Assembly (NCBI GenBank): GCA_934454435.1
Contig: CAKSGA010000002.1
Span: 1-56,350 of the forward strand
DNA length: 56,350 bases
DNA from: an uncultured Oscillospiraceae bacterium
Lineage (GTDB): Bacteria > Bacillota > Clostridia > Oscillospirales > Ruminococcaceae
Direction of reading: 5' to 3'
This document shows, piece by piece, positions 7,778 to 16,143 of the stretch (position 1 is its first letter; each line of letters begins with the position of its first letter). Both the position numbers and the translations under genes were made by a program. The notes below the pieces were generated by a model. It made no database searches. It was given only the letters and a program-made list of their open reading frames with translations, and was not told where the DNA came from.

Positions 7778-9415
7778 ATGACTTTTTTCAAGAGAGCGGC
7801 AGCGGCTGTGCTGTGCTGTGCGATACTTGTGACCGGGAGCATTCCGGCATATGCCGAGGAGGGCGGGGCAGGGCTCGCAGCAGAACCCGGCACTGAAACG
7901 TCCGTGATAGACACGGGCTCCGGGGAGACCTCGGTGATAGATACCGGGGACGGGGACGGCACTTCGGTCATAGACACCGGCGGCACTGAAACCAGTATCG
8001 TTGACCCGGACGAGGGCGACAACAAAAAGGACGACGCCCGCAGCGACCTTGACGTCGCAGACGAGCAGTACACGGAGATAGACCTCAGCGGCTACACCCA
8101 GTGGGACGGCAAGACGAAGATGGTCTCAGGCACGAATTACTACATAGAGGGCAAGGTCGCACCCCGGCAGGACTTCACAGTCCCCAGGGACAGCAGACTT
8201 GTGATAAAGAGCGGTTCACGGCTGGTCCTGTATAAGGGCAGGTCGCTGAACGTCCGGGGTATAATCACCGTGGAGCCGGACGCCGAGCTGATGTGCTCCG
8301 GCACGCTGACGGTGTACAGCAGGGCAGGTATCGAGAATTACGGTTCTGTAAAGGGCAGTGTGAGCTCCTCGATACGGACCTCCGGCGATATCATCAACAG
8401 AAGCACCGGTAAGCTGTCGATGTCCGGCATTGTTAGCGTTTACAAGACCGGCGTAATGCTGAATTACGGCGAAACGGCGTTCACGACAAGCGCCAGGGCA
8501 AAAATAACCGGCGACTTCCAGACCACGGAAACTGGCAGACTGATATGCAGCGGTTACCTTGCGATAACCATCAACGGCCGCACTACCCAGGCGGGTTACT
8601 TCTCCCTGACCGGCGAGGTCGTGAACAGCGGTGTGTTCGTGTTCGAGCGCACTGTGAGATACTACAAGTCCAGAGCGGCGAGGTTCTCCGTTTCAAAGAG
8701 CAGCCGCCTTATCGACTACCGCCACCGTGACCCCTCCGAGCCGATACCTGACGACGGCGGCGACAGCGAGGAAACTACGGACGTCGGCATAAAGGGTATA
8801 GATGTTTCATATGCCCAGGGCGCTGTGGACTGGGAGAAGGTCAAGGCGTCCGGCGTGGGGTTTGCCATGCTGCGTTCCTCCAGGGGGCCGGTCAGCGACA
8901 CACGCCCTGCATCGGAGGACACGACATTCAAGTACAACATGACCGAGGCTACCAGGGTTGGACTGAATGTCGGAGTTTACCATTACCTGTACGCTCATAC
9001 GGTGTCAGACGCCAAAAAGGAAGCCAAGTTCTTTATCAAGACCATCAGCCCGTACAGGATAACTTACCCCGTGGTGCTTGATATTGAGGAGCAGAGCCAG
9101 GCAAAGCTCGGGAAGTCTCAGGTCACGAAGATCGTAAAGGCGTTCCTTGACGAGGTGAACGCAGCGGGCTATTACGCAATGCTGTATTCCAACAAGACCT
9201 GGCTGACCCAGTACCTGGATATGTCTAAGCTCTCCGGCTATGAAGTATGGCTGGCGCAGTGGAACACCGTCCCCACTTACAAGGGCGAGTTCGGTATGTG
9301 GCAGTACAGCTGCAAGGGCATCGTTTCCGGAATTGACGGCTACGTTGATCTGAACCTCTCCTACAAGAATTATGCAAAGATAATCAGGAAAGGCGGATAC
9401 AACCACCTCTCATGA
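7778..9415 (+). CDS. Secreted GH25 lysozyme with repeat-rich N-terminus
   Basis: 545 aa. Signal peptide (FFKRAAAAVLCCAILVTGSI, cleavage near AYAEE). Residues ~40-75 carry four to five near-identical TSVIDTG units in a Gly/Asp-rich linker. A middle region (~95-310) has repeating short beta strands like a solenoid (SGSRLVLYKGRSL, GTLTVYSRAGI). The C-terminal GH25 muramidase domain (~345-540) has GIDVSYAQGAVDW, VVLDIEEQS (catalytic Asp/Glu) and GFAMLRSS. It would cut the glycan strand of peptidoglycan outside the cell. The ATG at 7778 follows GGAGTGATAGT; the in-frame upstream extension is not preceded by a site. Divergently oriented to the deacetylase remnant. Confidence 0.9.
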   Translation: MTFFKRAAAAVLCCAILVTGSIPAYAEEGGAGLAAEPGTETSVIDTGSGETSVIDTGDGDGTSVIDTGGTETSIVDPDEGDNKKDDARSDLDVADEQYTEIDLSGYTQWDGKTKMVSGTNYYIEGKVAPRQDFTVPRDSRLVIKSGSRLVLYKGRSLNVRGIITVEPDAELMCSGTLTVYSRAGIENYGSVKGSVSSSIRTSGDIINRSTGKLSMSGIVSVYKTGVMLNYGETAFTTSARAKITGDFQTTETGRLICSGYLAITINGRTTQAGYFSLTGEVVNSGVFVFERTVRYYKSRAARFSVSKSSRLIDYRHRDPSEPIPDDGGDSEETTDVGIKGIDVSYAQGAVDWEKVKASGVGFAMLRSSRGPVSDTRPASEDTTFKYNMTEATRVGLNVGVYHYLYAHTVSDAKKEAKFFIKTISPYRITYPVVLDIEEQSQAKLGKSQVTKIVKAFLDEVNAAGYYAMLYSNKTWLTQYLDMSKLSGYEVWLAQWNTVPTYKGEFGMWQYSCKGIVSGIDGYVDLNLSYKNYAKIIRKGGYNHLS

Positions 9416-9503
9416 TGAACGAGCATAAGAGATCTCACTGTCTGAAAAGTCATCGTATGTTGCGTCAGGCGGAAATAAGCGTGTGAAACATATTGTGCGC
9501 CCT

Positions 9504-9542
9504 GGTCACTGTGCAGCTGCAACTGCCCGGTGACCTTTTTTT
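9504..9542 (+). terminator. Terminator downstream of the GH25 gene
   Basis: Arms GGTCAC (9504-9509) and GTGACC (9530-9535) followed by seven T. Confidence 0.65.
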
Positions 9543-9663
9543 ACATAGCCAAAATTGACTTTTTCGACAAGCTGGATATATCTGTTACCCATTTCTCGAT
9601 TCGCATTTCCTCATTCCTTCATTTGGAATACTTCTCTTTGTGTATTTCCTTGGCATAGCAAAA

Positions 9664-9704
9664 CCCTCCTATGGTTTCTGGAATACCATAGGAGGGTCTT
9701 TTTG
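9664..9704 (-). terminator. Bidirectional terminator before tetR
   Basis: Perfect 11-base stem CCCTCCTATGG / CCATAGGAGGG (9664-9696), with TCTTTTTG on the plus side and GGGTTTTG on the minus side. It can serve both the TetR gene and plus-strand transcripts. The rest of 9416-9717 shows no gene. Confidence 0.8.
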
Positions 9705-9717
9705 TCATTGTCTGTTT

Positions 9718-10332
9718 TTACTGGGGCTGTTCAGACGGCCGTGGGTTCTTTTGTTCTCTTTGAGCAGCTGATTTGAGGGCATTCGGGATAGTGGAGCTCA
9801 GGGTGCAGGTTATGTACTCCGTCAGCTTCTGCCGGCTGTCAAGGGTGTCACGCTCAATGCATTCGAGCAGGATGCCGGCGGTCGCTTCTGTCAGAAAACG
9901 ACTCAGGAACGCCTTGTAGCCCTCTTCAACACTGAGCCCGTGGAGCTTCTCTACCTCACACACCAGCATGTAGACCGACTGATATGTGTCCTTGTAAAAG
10001 AACCGTGCCAGCTCTGAACGTCCTATCGACCGCACGATGTTCTGCAGCATGGAAAGATTTTCGCTGATGTAGTCCATCACGAATTCCACAGCGGACTTGT
10101 TATCCAGGATAAGGTCGTACTGCTCAAAATGGGACAGTGCTTCCTGCTCCAGCGTCCATCTCAGCAGGTCGTAGATATCCTCGAAGTGGTAGTAGAACGT
10201 CTTGCGGTTCACGCCGCAGGCTTCCACCAGCTCACGTATGGTTATGCGGTTGAGAGGGCGGCTTTCCATCTGCTTTTTCAGCGCAGCGGAAAGCTCCTGC
10301 TTTGTCTGCTGGGACTGTTCGTTGTGTTTCAT
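9718..10332 (-). CDS. TetR/AcrR family transcriptional regulator
   Basis: 204 aa. The N-terminal helix-turn-helix, residues ~10-55, contains ITIRELVEACGVNRKTFYYH, typical of the DhaS-like TetR group in Firmicutes. The C-terminal ligand domain is helical and has no distinctive motif, so the inducer is unknown. GGGAG lies upstream of the ATG. The promoter (10398-10426) and a candidate operator (10367-10388) lie directly ahead, which suggests autorepression. The metG gene is divergent; no efflux pump or other typical target is adjacent. Confidence 0.88.
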   Translation of the reverse strand: MKHNEQSQQTKQELSAALKKQMESRPLNRITIRELVEACGVNRKTFYYHFEDIYDLLRWTLEQEALSHFEQYDLILDNKSAVEFVMDYISENLSMLQNIVRSIGRSELARFFYKDTYQSVYMLVCEVEKLHGLSVEEGYKAFLSRFLTEATAGILLECIERDTLDSRQKLTEYITCTLSSTIPNALKSAAQREQKNPRPSEQPQ

Positions 10333-10366
10333 GTATGTTCTCCCGGCGGTGTTGGCTTTGTTTGAT

Positions 10367-10388
10367 GGACAATTTGAACGATTTGTCC
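10367..10388. promoter_or_regulatory. Candidate TetR operator
   Basis: Inverted repeat GGACAA (10367-10372), 10-base spacer, TTGTCC (10383-10388). It lies between the -10 box of the tetR promoter and the tetR start, where bound repressor would block transcription. Confidence 0.45.
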
Positions 10389-10397
10389 GGTTACTTT

Positions 10398-10426
10398 ATT
10401 ATAACCGATACCGGCGGTTTTGTCAA
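10398..10426 (-). promoter_or_regulatory. Promoter of tetR
   Basis: Minus strand TTGACA (10421-10426), 17-base spacer, TATAAT (10398-10403), both perfect. Confidence 0.85.
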
Positions 10427-10442
10427 GCGTAAGTAAAAATAC

Positions 10443-10471
10443 TTGATTTTTCAGCAGAAATGTGGTATCAT
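10443..10471 (+). promoter_or_regulatory. Promoter of metG
   Basis: TTGATT (10443-10448), 17-base spacer, TATCAT (10466-10471). The short leader lacks a T-box. Confidence 0.65.
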
Positions 10472-10537
10472 ATAGATTATAAATAAAAACCGTGAAAAGG
10501 GAACGGTGAACTTTCACACGAAAGGAAACATAACACA

Positions 10538-12559
10538 ATGAGCGAAGAAAAGAAGGAATTTGTAAAGCACGAGATACCACGTCCGGAATTCCCCAAGCGT
10601 GCAGTAATAACCGGCGGCATGCCCTACGGAAACAAGAAGCTGCATTTCGGCCACATCGGCGGCGTTTTCGTTTTTGCGGACGTCTATGCCAGGTTTCTCC
10701 GGGACAGGCTGGGTGACGAGAACGTTATCTTCGTTTCCGGCACGGACTGCTACGGCTCCCCCATCGCAGAGAGCTACCGCAAGCTGTGCGCTGAGCAGGG
10801 CTTCAAGGGAACTATCCATGATTTCGTAGAGGAGAACCACAAGGCTCAGAAGGAAACTCTCGACAACTACGAGATAAGCCTGAACATTTTCGGCGCCTCC
10901 GGACTCGGCAGGACCGCCGAGATACACAACAAGGTATCCGACTGGTTCATTCGTACCCTTTATAAGAACGGACACCTCCGTAAGATAAGCACGAAGCAGT
11001 TCTATGACGAGAAAGCGGGCTGCTTCCTGAACGGCAGACAGGTAATAGGCAAGTGCCCTGTAGACGGCTGCCAGAGCGAAAAGGCATACGCTGACGAGTG
11101 CGACCTCGGTCACCAGTACATGCCAGAGAACCTCATCGACCCGAAGAGTACCCTCACCGGCGATACACCCGTAATGAAGGACGTTGAGAACTGGTATTTC
11201 GACCTGCCCGCATACAACAAGCTGCTCAAGGAGTACGTTGCGAGGATCTCCAAGCAGAAGAACGTGCGCCAGCTTGTTTCCAGCACCATTTCTGAATTCC
11301 TCGCAGACCCGGTGGTACACATCAAGAACGAACTGCTGGACAGCTACAACAAGGTAAAGGACCAGCTCCCGGCGCATGAGTTCATAGAGGAAAAGAAGAA
11401 GCCCAGCTTCACCATAAAGTTCACAGAGCTGGACGAGATGAACAAGGCGACCGAGATACTTTCCGCAAACGGCATTCGCTACCGTACCGGAAAGACGCTG
11501 GTACCGTTCAGGCTCACCGGTAATATCGAGTGGGGCGTTCCCGCACCCGTGCTTGAAGGCGAGGATCCGCTGACCATATGGGTATGGCCGGAGTCCCTCT
11601 GGGCGCCTGTTTCCTTTACGCAGGCAGTGCTTGAAAAGCAGGGCAGGAACCCTGACGAGTGGAAAGACTTCTGGTGCAGCAAGGACGCAACCGTATACCA
11701 GTTCATCGGCGCCGACAACATCTATTTCTACGGAGTTGCTGAAATGGCGATGTTCATGGGCCTGACAGAGGGTGAAAACACCTCCGACCCCGCAGACGGC
11801 GAAATGCAGCTGCCCATTCTCTGTGCAAACAACCATATACTGTTCCTGGACAAGAAAGCCTCCAGTTCCGGTGCAATAAAGCCGCCCATGGCAGCCGACC
11901 TGCTTGACTACTACACCGCCGAGCAGCTCAGAATGCACTTCCTGGGACTTGGACTGGGCCAGCGCAGCGTAAGTTTCATGCCGAAGCCCTACAACCCGAA
12001 CGCAAAGCCGGAGGATCCGGACCCAGTTGTAAAGGACGGCTTCCTGCTCTCCAACGTGTTCAACAGAATTATCCGTACCTGCATTTACTCCACCCAGAAG
12101 TATTTTGACGGCGTAATGCCGGTGGGCGAGGTCGATGAGCAGGTGCTCGCAGACGCAAAGAAAGCCATACTGGATTACGAGCGCTTCATGTACCGCTTTG
12201 AGTTCCACCAGGCGACCTACGTGCTCGACAGTTATATCAGGAAAGCCAGCAAGTACATGGCGAAGAACCTCGGCGACGCCGACAAGGCGGACGATAACGA
12301 GGCACGCCGTCATGCGCTTATCCAGGTGTTCCACATGATAAGGACGGCTGCGGTGCTTCTGCACCCGATGGCTCCCAAGGGCACCGAGATGATACTTGAG
12401 TACCTCCAGCTCGACAAGAGCTTCTGGAGCTGGGACAGAATATTCGATACCATTTCGGATTTCACCGGCGGCAAGGATCACAGGCTGAAGTTCCTCGAGC
12501 CGAGGGTGGATTTCTTCACAAAGCACCCCAGTCAGTTAGGAAACGGCACAGAAGAATAA
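10538..12559 (+). CDS. metG: Methionyl-tRNA synthetase (divergent KMSKS)
   Basis: 673 aa class I synthetase that charges tRNA-Met. The HIGH signature appears as KLHFGHIGG (residues ~35-43) within the MetRS-typical ITGGMPYGN. A zinc knuckle CPVDGC...ECDLGH lies near residues 175-192. NIEWGVPAP and FIGADNIYFYG match the MetRS core. The KMSKS loop reads KASSSGA near residue 440, lacking the usual second lysine. There is no C-terminal Trbp111-like tRNA-binding domain. An extra segment before the EWGVPAP block makes it slightly longer than common bacterial MetRS. GAAAGGAAAC precedes the ATG. This may be a divergent paralogue rather than the only MetRS of the cell; that cannot be decided here. Confidence 0.88.
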   Translation: MSEEKKEFVKHEIPRPEFPKRAVITGGMPYGNKKLHFGHIGGVFVFADVYARFLRDRLGDENVIFVSGTDCYGSPIAESYRKLCAEQGFKGTIHDFVEENHKAQKETLDNYEISLNIFGASGLGRTAEIHNKVSDWFIRTLYKNGHLRKISTKQFYDEKAGCFLNGRQVIGKCPVDGCQSEKAYADECDLGHQYMPENLIDPKSTLTGDTPVMKDVENWYFDLPAYNKLLKEYVARISKQKNVRQLVSSTISEFLADPVVHIKNELLDSYNKVKDQLPAHEFIEEKKKPSFTIKFTELDEMNKATEILSANGIRYRTGKTLVPFRLTGNIEWGVPAPVLEGEDPLTIWVWPESLWAPVSFTQAVLEKQGRNPDEWKDFWCSKDATVYQFIGADNIYFYGVAEMAMFMGLTEGENTSDPADGEMQLPILCANNHILFLDKKASSSGAIKPPMAADLLDYYTAEQLRMHFLGLGLGQRSVSFMPKPYNPNAKPEDPDPVVKDGFLLSNVFNRIIRTCIYSTQKYFDGVMPVGEVDEQVLADAKKAILDYERFMYRFEFHQATYVLDSYIRKASKYMAKNLGDADKADDNEARRHALIQVFHMIRTAAVLLHPMAPKGTEMILEYLQLDKSFWSWDRIFDTISDFTGGKDHRLKFLEPRVDFFTKHPSQLGNGTEE

Positions 12560-12567
12560 AACAATAA

Positions 12568-12589
12568 ACCCTCCGCTTTTGCGGAGGGT
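12568..12589 (+). terminator. metG terminator, first copy
   Basis: Perfect hairpin ACCCTCCGC-TTTT-GCGGAGGGT right after metG. The same 22 bases recur at 12721-12742. No T-run follows this copy. Confidence 0.7.
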
Positions 12590-12590
12590 C

Positions 12591-12694
12591 AGGCTGTCGA
12601 TAAAGGCACATCTGCGTCGTCACTCCCCACTGCAACAGGCACAAAGCCTAGTTGCAGTGGGGGTTCCTAGCATCTGCACCTTTCTCGGCAGCCT
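12591..12694. repeat. Long-hairpin structured element, copy 1
   Basis: A 104-base element folding into one long hairpin. Outer arms AGGCTGTCGA and TCGGCAGCCT, middle stem GGCACATCTGC with GCATCTGCACC, a conserved unequal internal loop (GTCGTCACT opposite GTTCCTA), terminal stem CCCCACTGCAAC with GTTGCAGTGGGG, and an apical hairpin AGGC-ACAAA-GCCT. A second copy at 21574-21743 keeps the loop motifs but differs by compensating changes in the stems. Either strand could be the functional one. Confidence 0.75.
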
Positions 12695-12720
12695 GGGATA
12701 GTCACTTTTTAGCCAAGCTG

Positions 12721-12742
12721 ACCCTCCGCTTTTGCGGAGGGT
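12721..12742 (+). terminator. Second copy of the metG terminator hairpin
   Basis: Same 22-base hairpin as at 12568, here followed by TTCGTTTT. The structured element lies between the two copies. Confidence 0.75.
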
Positions 12743-12776
12743 TTCGTTTTGAAAAAATTAAGTTTGACAAAAAAGG

Positions 12777-12805
12777 TTGAATTTTCCTGAGTTATATGAT
12801 ATAAT
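12777..12805 (+). promoter_or_regulatory. Promoter of the kinase-like gene
   Basis: TTGAAT (12777-12782), 17-base spacer, TATAAT (12800-12805), about 80 bases before the start codon. Confidence 0.7.
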
Positions 12806-12883
12806 ATACAAAAACTATGTTCAAAGGCAATATCTGACATGCGGTCAGAAAGAATTGCGCAATGGTTATTGAAGAGGTATTAT

Positions 12884-14800
12884 ATGAACACATGGAAATT
12901 CTGGAAAAGAAATAATGCGCCGGCGGGAAATGCCGCACCGGCTCCTGCCGCCGTCCAGGCGGGGGGGCTCCAGGCGCAGGCGGCTGCGATGGGCAACCAG
13001 GGGACCCAACAGCTCGCTGCCGTGATGGGCGGAGCCGGTCAGCAGGCAGAGGAGAATGCCCGGGTGCCCGAAGTTACAGCGAATGAGTCGCTGGAACAGC
13101 TGTATAATGTTCTGGTCAGCCAAAAAAGGTTTATGACTATTGACGCCGGCGACAGACTGTACGTGTCGGCGATCCAAAGTCTGAAAAAAATCAACTCTGA
13201 GATCAGGGGCGGCTTTACCAACGACTCCAAAGAAAATCAGAAAAAATTAGCCAGTGTGTGCGGCTTATATCGTAAGCTTATCGAATCCTGCTCAAAATAT
13301 ATTTCAAGGGATCATATGTCATCTCGGGCAAAGCAGCGCTGCGAGCTCGCTGCCCATGTCCTCGAACGGGCGCAGAAGGATCTTGTTTCACTTGAGGGCG
13401 TGCGCACGGATTTCTGCACACTGCCTCCCGAGGAACAGGCTTCAAAGACCTGGAGAGGTCTGCTGAGCGACAGCCGTTCGCTGCATATTTCGGTAAAGAG
13501 CTTTGCGGCGATACAGGGAGATAAAGTCGGCGGCGGTCAGGCGTCGGAGGTCATGAAGCTGTCCGGCGGTAATGCAACGGTAAAGAATGCCCACGGCGAC
13601 TCTGTTCCGCTGAACGAAACGTTTTTCTTCAAGCCCGAGGACGAGATCGACCTTTCAAAAGAATACACCTCCCAGAAGATCTCTGCGAACATCATGGCAA
13701 GATATTCTAAACTGACAAGTAATGATAAGGAAATAATCCTCCAATGGTGCGCCACCGGCGCCTCCAATGTACCGGAAGATGTAATGCAACAGCTATCCAC
13801 GGAAGGTAAGGCTGCGATACAGAACATACTCAGCAACATGGGCGGTACGCAGACCACCATAACTGCACTGCTTACCCCCATGGGTTATACCGACCAGAAA
13901 GTGAACATGACACGCCGGAATGTTGCGACCAGCCGTGTGGCAGCGCTTCTTGGGATCGGGGATCTTGTTGCGGAGTCCCAGACAGCGGAGATCACTGACG
14001 AGTCCACCGGGCAGACTATGAGGGGCAATATCATGAAAAAGTCCCGGTACAATATTTCAGGAAAAGAATATAGAGCAAATCACATGATGGCAAAGGGAAA
14101 AAATGACGTCAAAGCCTTTGGTGAAAACAGAAAAATAGACATGTCGCTGAATATGAATGTTACCGGAGGATTTCAGAGGGATCTGTGTAATCTTCAGGTC
14201 CTGGACGTCATATGTGGTCAGCAGGACCGGCATGACAATAATTACTTTGTAGGGGTAAATGAAAGCGGGGAACTTTCAGGGGTACAGGGAATAGATAACG
14301 ATGGCGCATTTGGCTTGGCAGAAACTTCTCTTGAGAAAAGGCATCAAGGACACGCTGCCGCCATATATGACAAAAAAGGCAACATGTCGATCCCGTTCAT
14401 GGACAAAAACCTTGCGCAGCGTATAGAACAGCTCGACCCTGAGATGATAAGGTTTGCACTTAAAGACCTGCTCAAAGATGATGAGATCGAGGCCACGATA
14501 GACCGGCTGAACAAAACACGGGAAGCCATCGCAAGGCAGAGAAGGGAAGATCCGTCACGCTTACTAGATGACGATGAGTGGAACGATGATACCGCCCAGA
14601 GGCTGATAGATGACGCATGGGAAAAGAACGGGATATTCAATTCAATAGTTGATAAAGCGGAATCAGACAGAACCATTGATGATATTATGTTACAGCGGAA
14701 TTACTTTGGCAAGTATATGATAGATTCAGTAGGCGACAAAATGTATCTCTGGGACTACGGCAAGACCCAAAGTCCGCAAATACGCCGGAAACAGCAATAA
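12884..14800 (+). CDS. PI3/PI4-kinase-like (actin-fragmin/HipA-type fold) protein
   Basis: 638 aa, cytoplasmic. After a basic start and a Gln/Ala/Gly-rich low-complexity stretch (~10-65) comes a helical region (~70-190). The kinase-like half follows: FFFKPEDEIDL near residue 247 (Lys250 in the position of the ATP-binding lysine), CGQQDRHDNNYFVG (Asp448-Arg-His, Asn453, catalytic loop) and GIDNDGAFG (Asp471-Asn-Asp473, metal binding). This Lys...DRHxxN...IDxD pattern belongs to the phosphatidylinositol-kinase/HipA-like superfamily. The substrate is unknown and could be protein, lipid or nucleotide. The ATG at 12884 has AGAGG 7 bases upstream, so the 15-codon upstream extension is not used. Monocistronic, with its own promoter and terminator. 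Confidence 0.75.
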   Translation: MNTWKFWKRNNAPAGNAAPAPAAVQAGGLQAQAAAMGNQGTQQLAAVMGGAGQQAEENARVPEVTANESLEQLYNVLVSQKRFMTIDAGDRLYVSAIQSLKKINSEIRGGFTNDSKENQKKLASVCGLYRKLIESCSKYISRDHMSSRAKQRCELAAHVLERAQKDLVSLEGVRTDFCTLPPEEQASKTWRGLLSDSRSLHISVKSFAAIQGDKVGGGQASEVMKLSGGNATVKNAHGDSVPLNETFFFKPEDEIDLSKEYTSQKISANIMARYSKLTSNDKEIILQWCATGASNVPEDVMQQLSTEGKAAIQNILSNMGGTQTTITALLTPMGYTDQKVNMTRRNVATSRVAALLGIGDLVAESQTAEITDESTGQTMRGNIMKKSRYNISGKEYRANHMMAKGKNDVKAFGENRKIDMSLNMNVTGGFQRDLCNLQVLDVICGQQDRHDNNYFVGVNESGELSGVQGIDNDGAFGLAETSLEKRHQGHAAAIYDKKGNMSIPFMDKNLAQRIEQLDPEMIRFALKDLLKDDEIEATIDRLNKTREAIARQRREDPSRLLDDDEWNDDTAQRLIDDAWEKNGIFNSIVDKAESDRTIDDIMLQRNYFGKYMIDSVGDKMYLWDYGKTQSPQIRRKQQ

Positions 14801-14823
14801 ACTTATTTTTCCTGAAATACCTG

Positions 14824-14856
14824 AGGGGCTGCATTATAGATGCAGCCCCTTGTTTT
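14824..14856 (+). terminator. Terminator of the kinase-like gene
   Basis: Stem AGGGGCTGCAT / ATGCAGCCCCT (14824-14850, allowing a short loop) followed by TGTTTT. Confidence 0.8.
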
Positions 14857-14877
14857 ATATATGATGTCATAAGTTTG

Positions 14878-15828
14878 TCAGGTGCTTCTGTACTGCTTCG
14901 GGGTCATGCCAGTGTGGGTCCTGAACAGCTTGCAGAAGTATGCGGAGCTGCTGAAGCCGCATTCCAGCGCCACTGCCTCGACGGTCATGTTGCTGTCACG
15001 CAGGAGCTGCATGGAGCGCTCCACACGGTATTTCAGCAGGTAATTCACCGGGGAGGTGTGCAGGTAGCTCTGGAAACACCGGGAAGCCTCGCTGCGGCTA
15101 ATGCTGGCGGAATTCGCTATGTCCTGAAGTGAAACGTCATCGGCATAGTGCGACTGGATAAACCCTATCATCTTCTGCATGCGTATCTGCAGGACGTGCT
15201 CGTTCTTCACAGCCGGGGCGAGCTCCAGCTCGTTGCGGTGCTCATACAGCTCCGCCCAGGCAAGGCTTATCTCACAAAGCACCCGTATCTCGAAGCATTC
15301 CCGTTCCCCTGGTCCGGACTCCAGCTCCAGTATCGGTGTTTCACCGTAGCGGCCTATCTCGCCGTAGGTCTGCAGCATCGAGAAAACCTTGTCCAGCCGC
15401 TTCAGCACCGATCTGCTCCAGCCCGTCACGCCGTCCAGTACAACATACGGGAGCTGCGAATTCAGCGTCAGCGGCATGACGTACTGTATGTTTATCACGC
15501 TGTTTACCGGGGCGATGAACTCCGGCTGGAACACCACGTTCGGGCAGTAGCACGGACCCTCCCCGCACATGTTCTCGTAGCTGTGCAGGCAGTTCGCATT
15601 CAGGAATATGCCCTGTCCTTTTTCGAGTATTATTATACTGTTCCCGGCGTGTATCCTGACTTTACCGCAGTGCACCACGAAAAACTCCAGGTTCGGGTGC
15701 CAGTGCATCGGGACGTTGTTACCCGATATGTGCAGCGAGTTTACATAATATTGTATAGGGAAGCCTGCCTTTCCGTGCTGTACAAGCTCCTGAAAATTCT
15801 CCTTCAACGGCATGTGAAATTCTTCCAT
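14878..15828 (-). CDS. AraC family regulator with cupin sensor domain
   Basis: 316 aa. N-terminal cupin-like sugar-sensing domain at ~20-150 (VPMHWHPNLEFFVVHCGKV, ILEKGQGIFLNANCLHSY). C-terminal AraC DNA-binding domain at ~220-315 with two helix-turn-helix units (VSLQDIANSASISRSEASRC and VEAVALECGFSSSAYFCKLF). AGGAGG precedes the ATG. Its consensus promoter reads away from the divergent solute-binding lipoprotein gene, so it is the natural candidate to regulate the two lipoproteins, probably in response to a carbohydrate. Confidence 0.9.
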   Translation of the reverse strand: MEEFHMPLKENFQELVQHGKAGFPIQYYVNSLHISGNNVPMHWHPNLEFFVVHCGKVRIHAGNSIIILEKGQGIFLNANCLHSYENMCGEGPCYCPNVVFQPEFIAPVNSVINIQYVMPLTLNSQLPYVVLDGVTGWSRSVLKRLDKVFSMLQTYGEIGRYGETPILELESGPGERECFEIRVLCEISLAWAELYEHRNELELAPAVKNEHVLQIRMQKMIGFIQSHYADDVSLQDIANSASISRSEASRCFQSYLHTSPVNYLLKYRVERSMQLLRDSNMTVEAVALECGFSSSAYFCKLFRTHTGMTPKQYRST

Positions 15829-15872
15829 ACGTTGCCCTCCTGTCGCTTAACTTGTAAAACCCCTTTGGGAAT

Positions 15873-15901
15873 ATTATAATATAAATCGGGAATATTGTCA
15901 A
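15873..15901 (-). promoter_or_regulatory. Promoter of the araC-type gene
   Basis: Minus strand TTGACA (15896-15901), 17-base spacer, TATAAT (15873-15878), both perfect. Confidence 0.85.
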
Positions 15902-16143
15902 TTGTTCAAAACGATTATAGATAATATAATAATATTATACAGAAAAAACGAAAAGATTTGTGCATATCTTACAAAGATAACGATTACACATTGTGCGAAA
16001 CGCCCAGGTAATTTAAGTTAATTAATTAATGGGACCCGCATGAATGGCTTAACCAGGCGGTTTCAACTGCTGGTTCGTTCTGTAGAATTCGGGCCGTTTA
16101 TTATGTGGAAGTCAGCACTATTAATCAGAAAAGGGAGAAGAAG
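15902..16143. other. Divergent regulatory region of the solute-binding gene
   Basis: AT-rich, with repeated TAATAT units near 15920-15945 and TTAATTAATTAAT near 16017. It must contain the plus-strand promoter and probably the AraC site, but no convincing -35/-10 pair was identified. Confidence 0.4.

Noticed and set aside
9555..9776. 73-codon frame before tetR
   Set aside because: Overlaps a terminator hairpin and tetR, with no ribosome site or recognisable product.
10333..10537. T-box leader before metG
   Set aside because: No T-box sequence (AGGGUGGNACCGCG) or specifier-loop layout in the 200-base region.
10514..12526. A 670-codon open frame on the minus strand opposite metG
   Set aside because: It mirrors the synthetase gene exactly, has no ribosome site or domain, and results from codon bias of the real gene.
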